Made by a program: the position numbers and the translations under genes
Source of the DNA: Gemmatimonadota bacterium
GTDB taxonomy: Bacteria > Gemmatimonadota > Gemmatimonadetes > Longimicrobiales > Gaopeijiaceae
Assembly: GCA_040882465.1 (NCBI GenBank)
Contig: JBBEBG010000040.1
Location: forward strand, 62,818 to 97,050
Length of the DNA stretch: 34,233 nt
Direction of reading: 5' to 3'
Notes under the pieces: generated by a model
Databases searched by the model: none
Told to the model about the DNA's origin: nothing
What the model saw: the letters and a program-made list of their open reading frames with translations, nothing else
Shown here: one piece after another, positions 1-7,208 of the stretch
Layout: each line of letters begins with the position of its first letter
Position numbering within the stretch: the stretch's first letter is position 1

Positions 1-541
1 GGGGGGGTGCATGCGGGGGGGGGCCCCCCCCGCCCCAGCTGTTCGGAGATGGTCAATATGCTGGCACCTGTCTCGGAGTCGAACCTACAACCTCCTGGTT
101 AACAGCGCCGCGGGATTCGGCCGATTTTCACGAAAGTCGAGTCGCCGCGCCAACATGATCCCCGGATCTCGTGGACGGTTTTCGGATCATCCACGGGGTT
201 CGGGGATCTCAACATGCACACAAACGTGCATACGGATAGGAGCGCCACCCTTCGCACCGCGTTCGATCATCGAGGCTGTCGTGCCGTGTCAGGCGGCCTG
301 AGAGAAACGTGCTGTCGCGGAAGTGTGGATCTCTCAGCCATCTTCACGGTGCAGTTGAACCGCGGCTCCGAAATCTGTCACACCCCCTCGATCTGGCACC
401 CTGGGTTCGTCTCCACCACCAGGGTCCCGACTCGCCCAGTGTCGCGTATCGCCAATGACGCCTTTCCCTCCCGTGCGTCCGAAGGGTGTTGCCGTTACAC
501 TGCGCAATGCCCTTCTATCCTGAGAACCCGACCGCCACAAG
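1..541. other. Region without a convincing gene at the window edge
   Basis: The first 40 bases are almost pure G and C runs and look like a poor-quality contig end. The rest is less GC-rich than the core of the window (about 53% GC in 181-240). Apart from the tRNA-Asn fragment at 79-106 I see no RNA gene or credible coding region: the open frames here have no ribosome site and no protein-like composition. A weak promoter-like pair, TTGCCG at 489-494 and TTCTAT at 513-518 (18-nt spacer), lies ahead of the lipoprotein gene. Confidence 0.55.
79..106 (-). repeat. tRNA-Asn fragment, direct repeat of the intact gene (att-like)
   Basis: These 28 bases are identical and in the same orientation to 1655-1682 inside the intact tRNA-Asn gene. 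They cover the anticodon loop, the 3' anticodon stem, the variable region, the 5' T stem and part of the T loop. Identity stops in the T loop on one side and just beyond the anticodon loop on the other, so no functional tRNA can form. A partial tRNA copy lying on the 3' side of an intact tRNA gene is the geometry left by site-specific integration, but no integrase is visible. Confidence 0.7.
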
Positions 542-550
542 GTGGAGACG

Positions 551-1306
551 ATGGTGAAGATTCGGCCGACCCGAGCCCTCCTGTTCCTTGGTGCCGCTGG
601 GCTTGCCGGATGTGATCAGACGATCGAGACGCCGGAGGAGATCGTGGAGGCGTCAATTGAACGGTACGGCGGGGATGTCTTCGAGAACGTCACGATCTCA
701 TGGGACTTTCGCGGCGTTCCCTTCCAGATCATTCGCGACGGGGGCGTCTACAGACACCAGCGCACCGTCGCGGATTCGCTTGGTACCACGGTCCGAGAGG
801 TCATGGATAATGAGGGGACCTGGGTCGAGGATGCGGGAGAACGGCGGGCTGCCGGGGAGGAGCGAAGCGGAGACATCGCGATGGCGGTGAACTCGACAGT
901 CTACCTCGGATTTCTTCCCTTTCGGCTGGATGATCCTTCCGTCCGCTTGGCCGACCTCGGCTCGGCCACGGTCGAAGGTCGACCGTATCGGAAGGTCGAG
1001 GTGACGTTCGGCGAGGATGGTGGCGGAAGCGGGTGGGAGAACCGGTTTGTCTATTGGTTCCGCGAGGGTGACTGGACCCTCGATTACCTCGCGTATGCCG
1101 AACCCCTCGATCCCCCTGTCACGCGGTTTCGACGCGCCGTCAACCGCCGGGGAGTCGGCGGGATCCTCGTCCAGGACTACGAGAACTACACGGCGGACCC
1201 TGAGATCGAGGACATCGCCAACTATGACGAGTTTCTCGAGCGAGGTGAGCTCCGACTCATCTCCATGGTGGAATTCGATTCGGTCAAAGTGGAGACGGGC
1301 CCCTAG
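551..1306 (+). CDS. DUF6503-family lipoprotein
   Basis: A 251-residue predicted lipoprotein. Residues 1-20 form a short signal sequence ending in the lipobox LAGC, with Cys21 as the lipidated residue. The rest resembles the DUF6503 family, known mainly from Bacteroidota: an N-terminal 'EEIVEASIERYGGD' segment, a central 'VNSTVYLGFLPFRL' stretch, 'YRKVEVTF' with 'GGGSGWENRFVYW', and a C-terminal 'YDEFLERGEL'. The function of that family is unknown; it would sit on the outer face of a membrane. I chose the ATG at 551 because GGAG lies just upstream and it starts directly at the signal sequence; a GTG at 542 in the same frame is possible. The gene stands alone in a lower-GC segment bounded by tRNA-Asn repeats, which suggests transfer. 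Confidence 0.75.
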   Translation: MVKIRPTRALLFLGAAGLAGCDQTIETPEEIVEASIERYGGDVFENVTISWDFRGVPFQIIRDGGVYRHQRTVADSLGTTVREVMDNEGTWVEDAGERRAAGEERSGDIAMAVNSTVYLGFLPFRLDDPSVRLADLGSATVEGRPYRKVEVTFGEDGGGSGWENRFVYWFREGDWTLDYLAYAEPLDPPVTRFRRAVNRRGVGGILVQDYENYTADPEIEDIANYDEFLERGELRLISMVEFDSVKVETGP

Positions 1307-1639
1307 GAAGTCTGGATTGATCGAAGCATGCTGAGCGCTCAGCCTCAGGCCGGAGGGCCTTTAGCTGGCTGACGGGCGTGCAGACGGACGTCCTCTCAAC
1401 TGACCCAATCACCCTCCGCGAGTTACGAGCGCCCGGCTCATCCTTTATTCCGTTGTCCTGTTCGCCCTCTCCGGCCTGATGGAGATCGGAGGTGGCTGTC
1501 TCGTCCTGACGCACCCGAGCCTCACGGTCTCTCCCACACGCAAGAGCCCGGCCGAACGTGCCTGACGAACATGCACACTCGACCGAGCTCACAAACTACT
1601 TGAGGTCCGCAAGTTCCTCACTCACACCACTTACAGCGA
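1307..1639. other. Gene-free stretch between lipoprotein and tRNA-Asn
   Basis: About 330 bases of lower GC content (near 60% in 1441-1500). It holds the palindrome and small hairpin described at 1330-1362 and nothing else I can support. Short open frames on both strands lack ribosome sites and conserved features. Confidence 0.5.
1330..1362 (+). terminator. Weak terminator candidate after the DUF6503 gene
   Basis: A perfect 14-bp palindrome GCTGAGCGCTCAGC (1330-1343) is followed by a 5-bp hairpin AGGCC-GGAG-GGCCT (1347-1360) and TT, 23 nt after the lipoprotein stop codon. The T tract is very short, so this is at best a weak or factor-dependent terminator. Confidence 0.4.
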
Positions 1640-1712
1640 CTGGGGCGGTAGGGCTCGAACCTACAACCTCCTGGTTAACAGCCAGGCGCTCTGCCAGTTG
1701 AGCTACACCCCA
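1640..1712 (-). tRNA. tRNA-Asn (anticodon GTT)
   Basis: Read on the minus strand, 73 nt fold as a full cloverleaf. The 7-bp acceptor stem is TGGGGTG with CGCCCCA and a G discriminator, as usual for tRNA-Asn. The D arm is GCTCAACTGGCAGAGC, the anticodon stem is CCTGG/CCAGG around the loop CTGTTAA with anticodon GTT, and the T arm is GTAGG-TTCGAGC-CCTAC. CCA is not encoded. A 28-nt piece of the gene is repeated at 79-106. Confidence 0.96.
1655..1682 (-). repeat. tRNA-Asn copy of the 28-bp direct repeat
   Basis: The part of the intact tRNA-Asn gene that matches 79-106 exactly. The two copies enclose about 1.55 kb of lower-GC DNA carrying the DUF6503 lipoprotein gene. Confidence 0.7.
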
Positions 1713-1856
1713 AAGGTGCGGCAAAAGATAACCGGGCGACCCCCTCGATCAAGGTTGCGCGCCGTGTTTCGAAGAGGACCCGACTCGATCGGTCCCCCTT
1801 GGTGTTCCCGCCGTGCTTCGGCAGATTGGTAATTCGCTCGAAATCTTCCATTCGAT

Positions 1857-1873
1857 CACAAGGAAACTTTGTG
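1857..1873 (+). promoter_or_regulatory. Hairpin over the asd ribosome-binding site
   Basis: CACAAGG-AAA-CTTTGTG can form a 7-bp stem (one G-T wobble) with a 3-nt loop. It contains the presumed Shine-Dalgarno AAGGAA and ends directly at the asd ATG (1874). Such a hairpin could limit ribosome access. No upstream riboswitch-like fold was recognised. Confidence 0.45.
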
Positions 1874-2944
1874 ATGGCGCGGGACAATCGGATTCCGGTG
1901 GCCGTCCTCGGCGCCACCGGAAGCGTGGGCCAACGCTTCATTCAACTCCTCGCTCGGCATCCCTGGTTTCGCGTCGTCGCCGTCACGGCGTCGGAGCGCT
2001 CCGAGGGGAAGCCGTACGGGGAAGCCGCGCGTTGGGTCCAGGACGATCCGCTCCCGCCCGAGATCGGGTCGCTCATGGTCCTTCCCACGGAGCCCGGCCC
2101 GGACGTCCGGATCGCCTTCTCCGCACTGGACTCGTCGGTGGCGGGCCCGGCGGAGACGGCCTTCGCCCAGGCCGGCGTCATGGTGGTCTCCAACTCGAAG
2201 AACCACCGGATGGACCGGGACGTCCCGCTCCTCGTCCCCGAGGTGAACCCAGATCACCTCGCGCTTCTGAAGGAGCAAAGCTTCCCCGAAGGGGGCGGGA
2301 TCGTCACGAACCCGAACTGCTCCACGATCGGCCTCGTGATTCCGCTTCGCGCCCTCCACGACGCGTTCGGAGTGGACCGGGTGAACGTCGTCACCCTTCA
2401 GGCGCTTTCCGGCGCGGGGCTTCCTGGGGTCGCTTCGATGGAAATCCTCGACAACGTCGTCCCCTTCATCTCGGGGGAAGAGGAGAAGCTCGAGACGGAG
2501 ACGATGAAAATCCTGGGAACGCTGAACGGGGCGGGAATTCGCGATGCCGAAATCAGGGTGAGCGCGCAGTGCACGCGCGTCCCCGTGCTGGACGGCCACC
2601 TCGAGATGGTCTCGGTCGGGCTTGAGCGGGACGCATCTCCGGAGGAGGTCGGGGAGGTGCTCGCCGCCTTCCGGGGCGCGCCGCAGGAGCTCGGGCTCCC
2701 TTCCGCGCCGGCACGGCCGATTCACGTCCTGGCCGGGAGGGACCACCCGCAGCCGCGCCTCCATCGCGACCTGGAGGGGGGGATGGCGGTTTCCGTGGGG
2801 CGGATCCGGCCTTGTCCCCTGCTCAGCATCCGGATGGCGGTCCTCTCGCACAACACGATTCGTGGTGCGGCGGGCGGCGCCCTCCTCTGCGCGGAGCTCG
2901 CGGCGGCCCAGGGGAAGTTCCCCGGAATCCGCGTTCCTTCCTGA
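1874..2944 (+). CDS. asd: Aspartate-semialdehyde dehydrogenase (archaeal/fungal-like type)
   Basis: Reduces L-aspartyl-4-phosphate with NADPH to aspartate semialdehyde, the branch point to lysine/diaminopimelate, threonine, methionine and isoleucine. The 356-residue protein has a Rossmann nucleotide site near the N-terminus (VLGATGSVGQ, residues 11-20), the catalytic cysteine in NPNCST (Cys149), and a late 'CTRVPVLDGH' segment carrying the general-base histidine. The wording around the cysteine and the length resemble the archaeal/fungal-like subfamily (TIGR00978) rather than the E. coli type. The ATG at 1874 follows AAGGAA with 9 nt spacing; an in-frame extension upstream has no family similarity. 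proC follows after 24 nt. Confidence 0.92.
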   Translation: MARDNRIPVAVLGATGSVGQRFIQLLARHPWFRVVAVTASERSEGKPYGEAARWVQDDPLPPEIGSLMVLPTEPGPDVRIAFSALDSSVAGPAETAFAQAGVMVVSNSKNHRMDRDVPLLVPEVNPDHLALLKEQSFPEGGGIVTNPNCSTIGLVIPLRALHDAFGVDRVNVVTLQALSGAGLPGVASMEILDNVVPFISGEEEKLETETMKILGTLNGAGIRDAEIRVSAQCTRVPVLDGHLEMVSVGLERDASPEEVGEVLAAFRGAPQELGLPSAPARPIHVLAGRDHPQPRLHRDLEGGMAVSVGRIRPCPLLSIRMAVLSHNTIRGAAGGALLCAELAAAQGKFPGIRVPS

Positions 2945-2968
2945 CCTTCCACTCGCACGGGGGATCCC

Positions 2969-3820
2969 ATGAGCGAGACATTCGGGAGAGCCGCCCTTCC
3001 CATCGCCGTTCTCGGCGCGGGAAACCTCGGCGCCGCGATCGCGAGAGGGATCGTGCGATCCGGGTACCGGCCGGCCGCCGAGGTTCTCCTCACACGGCGC
3101 CAACCCGAGCAGATCGCGGATCTGGCTGCGGCAGGACACCCGGTCGGGGACGACAACGCTTCCGCGGTCCGGCGCGCCGGAATCATCATCCTCGCGGTCC
3201 AGCCCAAACACGTCGGCCCCGTTCTGCGGGACCTGGCCGTCGTCCTGGATCCGAGCCAGCACATCATCGTCTCTACCGCGACCGGGGTTTCGCTCGAGAC
3301 GCTCCGGAGGGAGGTCGGTCCCGAGATTCCCGTCGTGCGAGCGATGCCGAACCTCGGGATCCAGACGCTGAACTCGATGACCTGCTTGGTAGCGGACCGC
3401 ACCTCGATGGGCGCGCTCCCCGAGGTCGAGGCGCTATTCGGGCACCTGGGGAAGACGATCCGCATCGAGGAGAGCAAAATGGCGGCGGCCACGGCGCTCT
3501 GCGCGTCCGGGATCGCCTTTTTTCTCCGCGCGATCCGCGCGGCGGGACAGGGAGGAGTCGAGATCGGATTCCACGCGGACGAGGCGATGCGGATGGCGGC
3601 GCAGACGGCGAAGGGTGCGGCGGAGCTCCTCATCCAGAACGAGACCCATCCCGAGACCGAGATCGACCAGGTGACGACGCCCAACGGCTGCACGATCGTC
3701 GGGTTGAACGAGCTCGAGAACCGCGGCTTCAGCTCGGCCATCGTTCGAGCCCTCGTCGTCTCGACTCAGCGAGCTGCCTCGCTCGATCCAACCTCGCAGG
3801 GGGGCTCTCCCCGGTCGTGA
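2969..3820 (+). CDS. proC: Pyrroline-5-carboxylate reductase
   Basis: Catalyses the last step of proline synthesis, NAD(P)H-dependent reduction of 1-pyrroline-5-carboxylate. The 283-residue protein has the N-terminal dinucleotide site AVLGAGNLGAAIARG (about residues 13-27), the 'VRAMPNLG' segment, and a C-terminal helical dimerisation domain with 'AAQTAKGAAELL' and 'TTPNGCTIVGL', which corresponds to the family's TSPGGTTI loop. The usual 'SGSGPAY' is 'CASGIAFF' here, a moderate divergence. GGGGGATC precedes the ATG. The stop overlaps the next start by one base (TGATG), suggesting coupled translation. Confidence 0.92.
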   Translation: MSETFGRAALPIAVLGAGNLGAAIARGIVRSGYRPAAEVLLTRRQPEQIADLAAAGHPVGDDNASAVRRAGIIILAVQPKHVGPVLRDLAVVLDPSQHIIVSTATGVSLETLRREVGPEIPVVRAMPNLGIQTLNSMTCLVADRTSMGALPEVEALFGHLGKTIRIEESKMAAATALCASGIAFFLRAIRAAGQGGVEIGFHADEAMRMAAQTAKGAAELLIQNETHPETEIDQVTTPNGCTIVGLNELENRGFSSAIVRALVVSTQRAASLDPTSQGGSPRS

Positions 3821-4278
3821 TGCAGCGGTTCTTCACCGTAAGGGAAGCGGAAACACTTCTTCCGCGGCTCGAGGCGACCTTCGCACAGATCCGTCTGCTC
3901 CGGGAAGAGATTGACACGCGGATGGATCAGATCCAGATCCTCGACGCGCTCTGGGGGAAGGTCGTGCAGGAGCCGGCGAATCCGGACCGCGAAGAGTTCC
4001 TTGCCCATCGCGCCGGGGTGAAGCGTGCGATCGGGGAGATCGAACGGCGGGTCGAACGGGAGATTCTCGGGCTCGGCGTGCGTTTTCCCCAGGGCGGATT
4101 GGAGCGCGGGCTCGTGGACTTCCCGACCCGATATCGGGGGCGGACCGTGTATCTCTGTTGGCAGGCGGGCGAATCCGGAATCGTGGCGTGGCATGAGGTC
4201 GAGGACGGTTTCGCGGGGCGCCGCCCGCTCACGGCGGAGGAGGCCATCCACATGGGACGGGAGGGGGAGGACGGGTGA
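3820..4278 (+). CDS. DUF2203 family protein
   Basis: A 152-residue soluble protein matching what I know of DUF2203: an N-terminal 'FTVREAETLLPRLEATFAQI' helix, a charged coiled-coil-like middle, and a C-terminal 'VDFPTRYRGRTVYLCW' followed by 'WHEVEDGFAGRRPL'. The family has no assigned function. The ATG shares one base with the proC stop and the stop overlaps the MATE start by 4 nt, so the gene is in the same transcript. No signal peptide or membrane segment is visible. Confidence 0.78.
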   Translation: MQRFFTVREAETLLPRLEATFAQIRLLREEIDTRMDQIQILDALWGKVVQEPANPDREEFLAHRAGVKRAIGEIERRVEREILGLGVRFPQGGLERGLVDFPTRYRGRTVYLCWQAGESGIVAWHEVEDGFAGRRPLTAEEAIHMGREGEDG

Positions 4279-5627
4279 CCCTTCGCCCCGGGCGGGCGGA
4301 TTTCGCTTCGGTGATCCGTCTCGCCCTCCCGGTCGCCGGAGTCCAGGTCGGTCTCACGGCGATGGGCGTGGTGGACACGCTGATGGTCGGCCGCGTCTCC
4401 GCCGCGGACCTCGCCGCGGTCGCGCTCGGAAACCTCTACTTCTTCGTGGTCGGAATTTTTGGGCTGGGCATCCTCCTCGCCCTCGACCCGGTGATGGCCC
4501 AGGCGGTCGGCGCGGGGGATCGGGAGGCGGCGGCGCGGGGGATGCAACGTGGGCTCGCCCTCGCCCTCGTGCTCGGCGTGGTTACGGCGCTGGTCCTCAT
4601 CCCCGGGGAGGCGGTCTTTCGGTTTGCGCGGCAACCGGCCGAGGTCATCCCGATCGCAGCCGGGTATGCCCGGGGATCCATCCTCGGAGCGGTGCCCTTC
4701 TTCCTCTTCATCGTTTTCCGACAATCGCTCCAGGCGATGGGACGCGTGAGCCCGATCTTCTGGACCGCAGTCTTCGGAAATGTCGCGAACGTGTTCCTGA
4801 ACTGGGTCCTGATCTGGGGCCACCTCGGGGTGCCCCCTCTCGGCGCGGTGGGATCCGCGTGGGCCACCTCGCTCTCTCGCTGGGTGCTGGCAATCGGGCT
4901 CCTCGTGGTCGCTTGGCCCCTGCTCGCCCCTCTCCTGCGTCCCTGGCGCGCGGAAGTCGGAAGGATCGCCCCTCTCCTACGAATGCTCTCCATCGGCATT
5001 CCGATTGGGATGCAGTTCGTGCTCGAGTTCGGCGCCTTCGCGCTGACCGGCATTCTGATGGGGTGGCTCGGGACGGAGCCGATGGCCGGACATCAGATCG
5101 CGCTCAATCTGAGCGTCTTCACCTTCATGGTTCCGATGGGGATCGGGGCGGCCTCGGCCGTCCTGGTGGGGCAGGGGATCGGACGGGGCGACGCTCCGGG
5201 GGCGAGGCGGGCGGCGGGGGCGTCCCTTTCGCTCGCCCTCGCCTTCATGTCGGCCGCGGCGCTCGTCTTCCTTTTCTTTCCCGAGCCGCTCGGCCGTCTC
5301 TTCACCGGCGATCCCGGGGTGGTGGCGATCGTCGCGGTCCTTCTCCCGATCGCGGGAGTCTTCCAGATCTCCGACGGCCTCCAGGCAGTGGCGGCGGGAG
5401 TCCTCCGGGGCGCCGGCGATACACGCGTCCCCATGCTCGCCAACATTCTTGGGTTCTGGCTCGTGGGCTTGCCGGTCTCCGGGTTCCTGGGCTTTGGCCT
5501 GGGGTGGGGACCCGCCGGGCTCTGGTGGGGGCTCGCGGCCGGGCTGGCGGCCGTGGCCGCACTCCTTCTCCTCCGGGTCCGCGTCCGATTCCGGCGCGAC
5601 CTCGAGCGGTTGGCTGTCGAAGGCTGA
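4275..5627 (+). CDS. MATE-family multidrug/toxin efflux transporter
   Basis: A 450-residue integral membrane protein with about 12 hydrophobic segments, the normal size for the MATE (NorM/DinF) family, which exports cationic drugs or metabolites in exchange for Na+ or H+. Family features are 'LALPVAGVQVGLTAMGVVDTLMVGR' split over the first two helices, 'FRQSLQAMGR' after helix 5, and the repeated pattern in the second half ('GIPIGMQFVLEFGAF', 'GVLRGAGDTRVPM'). It starts at a GTG overlapping the DUF2203 stop (GTGA). Substrate cannot be predicted. Confidence 0.9.
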   Translation: MTLRPGRADFASVIRLALPVAGVQVGLTAMGVVDTLMVGRVSAADLAAVALGNLYFFVVGIFGLGILLALDPVMAQAVGAGDREAAARGMQRGLALALVLGVVTALVLIPGEAVFRFARQPAEVIPIAAGYARGSILGAVPFFLFIVFRQSLQAMGRVSPIFWTAVFGNVANVFLNWVLIWGHLGVPPLGAVGSAWATSLSRWVLAIGLLVVAWPLLAPLLRPWRAEVGRIAPLLRMLSIGIPIGMQFVLEFGAFALTGILMGWLGTEPMAGHQIALNLSVFTFMVPMGIGAASAVLVGQGIGRGDAPGARRAAGASLSLALAFMSAAALVFLFFPEPLGRLFTGDPGVVAIVAVLLPIAGVFQISDGLQAVAAGVLRGAGDTRVPMLANILGFWLVGLPVSGFLGFGLGWGPAGLWWGLAAGLAAVAALLLLRVRVRFRRDLERLAVEG

Positions 5628-5675
5628 TGGAGAACCAGGAATGATCCGGATCGCGGTTGGCCCGAAGGTGGGATC

Positions 5676-6062
5676 ATGACGGAAGAGCGTTGGATCGAGA
5701 CGCGGAGGGGCGGGCTCTTTTTCGTGAACGCCCTCCTCATCTTTCCGGAGGTGATGGTTCTCTTTCCCCTACTGACGCGCGTCATCGTCCGGGCGGGAGG
5801 CGGCCTCGCGCGGTTAGCACCGATCCTCGACACCTTCCCGACGATCGCTGAGTACCTCCTTCCGCGGATCGGCTGGATCCTCCTCCTTCCGATCGGGCTC
5901 GTAGCGTACAACCTGAGCCTGGAGCGGGCGCTCGTTCCCCGGCTCGCCCTCGCCCTCTTTCTTCTGGTCCACCTCGTCTTCCTCGGGTGGACCGTCGCCG
6001 TCTGGACCGGTCTTCTTCCTCCCGTGCTCCCCGGTGGACCCCCGCCCCTTGGGTCTCCCTGA
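5676..6062 (+). CDS. Small membrane protein of unknown function
   Basis: A 128-residue protein with three likely membrane segments: about residues 13-38, 60-80 and 88-112. The last residues are Pro/Gly-rich. I do not recognise a family. AAGGTGGG lies just before the ATG at a workable distance. It follows the MATE gene by 48 nt and is probably in the same transcript; a 12-codon mini-frame (5641-5679) lies between them. It converges on murB with only 3 nt between stop codons. Confidence 0.7.
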   Translation: MTEERWIETRRGGLFFVNALLIFPEVMVLFPLLTRVIVRAGGGLARLAPILDTFPTIAEYLLPRIGWILLLPIGLVAYNLSLERALVPRLALALFLLVHLVFLGWTVAVWTGLLPPVLPGGPPPLGSP

Positions 6063-6065
6063 GGG

Positions 6066-7025
6066 TCAGGGCGTTCCGAAATCACCGATGAAGGAGATCT
6101 CCGGGACGAGCTCGTGCCCGAGTTGTCGAAGGACCGTTTCGCGGGCGAGATCCACGAGCGCGCATACCTCGGCCGCCGTCGCGCCCCCGAGGTTCACGAT
6201 GATGTTCGCGTGTTTGTGGAAGATGGCGGCCGCGCCAAAGACCCGCCCCTTGAGTCCACACTCGTCAATAAGGCGCCCGGCGCCGATTCCCTCGAGCTTT
6301 CGAAAGATGGATCCGACGCAGGGGTAGAGCCAAAGGTCGGGGTGCCGCTCGTCGCGCCAGGCCAGATTCTCCCGAACGACCCGACGCAACTCGTCGAGGG
6401 GGGAGGAATCGAGGCGGAAAGTCGCAGTGAGGACGATGTCGCGCCGCCGTTGGAGGATCGAGCGGTCGTACCCGAACTCGAAATAGTCGGCGCCGACCGT
6501 GCGCCGCTCCCCCTCCTCGCTCAGAATCTCCGCGGACTCGAGGACTTCCTCGATGAATACGGTGCGATCCCGTGCGGGCTCCGGGGAGAGGAAGTGGAGA
6601 TTCTGCCAGAGCGCCCCCCCCACCGTGCTGGGGATTCCGACGAAGTGATGAAGGCCGCCCAGCTCTCGGCGTAGGGTGGCCTGGATGAGATCCGGGAAAC
6701 ACTCGACTCCGGCTCCGGCCCGGACCCTTCCGTCGTCGAGAAAGTGGATTCCCCCGACCTCGGAGCGGATGACGAGCCCGCGGAATCCCGCGTCCGCCAC
6801 GAGGATGTTCGCCCCCCGGCCGAGGAGGAAGTGAGGGAGACCGAGCTCGCGAGCCGCGGCCACCGCCCGGACAAGCTCGTCCGCGGTCCGGGCCCGGACG
6901 AAGAGATCCGCCGGACCCCCGATGCGAAAGGTCGTGAACGGGGAGAGGAGGATCTCCCGCTCCAGGGGGAGGTTGCCCAGCCGCTCCTGGAGCGCTTCCA
7001 CGGGGTGAGGGGTCGGCTTGGCCAT
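6066..7025 (-). CDS. murB: UDP-N-acetylenolpyruvoylglucosamine reductase
   Basis: Second committed step of peptidoglycan precursor synthesis: FAD- and NADPH-dependent reduction of UDP-GlcNAc-enolpyruvate to UDP-MurNAc. The 319-residue protein has the FAD-binding segment 'TTFRIGGPADLFV' (about 31-43), 'LGRGANILVADAGF' (68-81), the 'GIPSTVGGALWQN' loop (130-142), the catalytic serine in 'CVGSIFRK' (Ser239) and the catalytic glutamate in 'LVPEISFIG' (Glu309). The ATG at 7025 has no Shine-Dalgarno but a -10-like TAGTTT sits 7 nt ahead, so the message may be leaderless. An upstream GTG at 7079 is in frame but has no ribosome site either. Confidence 0.92.
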   Translation of the reverse strand: MAKPTPHPVEALQERLGNLPLEREILLSPFTTFRIGGPADLFVRARTADELVRAVAAARELGLPHFLLGRGANILVADAGFRGLVIRSEVGGIHFLDDGRVRAGAGVECFPDLIQATLRRELGGLHHFVGIPSTVGGALWQNLHFLSPEPARDRTVFIEEVLESAEILSEEGERRTVGADYFEFGYDRSILQRRRDIVLTATFRLDSSPLDELRRVVRENLAWRDERHPDLWLYPCVGSIFRKLEGIGAGRLIDECGLKGRVFGAAAIFHKHANIIVNLGGATAAEVCALVDLARETVLRQLGHELVPEISFIGDFGTP

Positions 7026-7032
7026 GGCGGTC

Positions 7033-7062
7033 GAAACTACCGGGGACGGGCGACCGTCAACA
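7033..7062 (-). promoter_or_regulatory. Candidate murB promoter
   Basis: On the minus strand TTGTTG (7062-7057) and TAGTTT (7038-7033) are separated by 18 nt; an overlapping TTGACG would give a 15-nt spacer. Transcription would begin about at the murB ATG (7025), consistent with a leaderless message. Confidence 0.4.
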
Positions 7063-7175
7063 ACGGCCGCGGATCCCACCGAGAAGGGAGGTGTACAGCA
7101 CCCATTCCCAAATATGCTCGTCTGCCGGCCGGCGCCCCGAAGGGCTCGGACCGCGCAAATGGGGTCCGAATCAAA

Positions 7176-7195
7176 GGCCGACCTTGGCCGACCTT
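7176..7195 (+). repeat. Perfect tandem 10-bp repeat before the BlaI-type gene
   Basis: GGCCGACCTT occurs twice head to tail (7176-7185 and 7186-7195), ending 3 bases before the AGGAGGGG ribosome site. A one-helical-turn direct repeat at this place could be a regulator site, but it is not the dyad normally bound by BlaI/MecI proteins. Confidence 0.45.
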
Positions 7196-7208
7196 TTCAG
7201 GAGGGGTT

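Noticed and set aside
214-615. Open frames in the first 600 bases
   Set aside because: No ribosome site, no recognisable protein features, and partial overlap with the lipoprotein gene.
1856-3262. A 468-codon minus-strand frame across asd and proC
   Set aside because: Charged, repetitive composition without any family motif, and opposite two well-supported genes.
7092-7097. TGTACA as a BlaI/MecI operator
   Set aside because: A 6-bp palindrome is too short; the flanking bases of known BlaI/MecI sites are absent.
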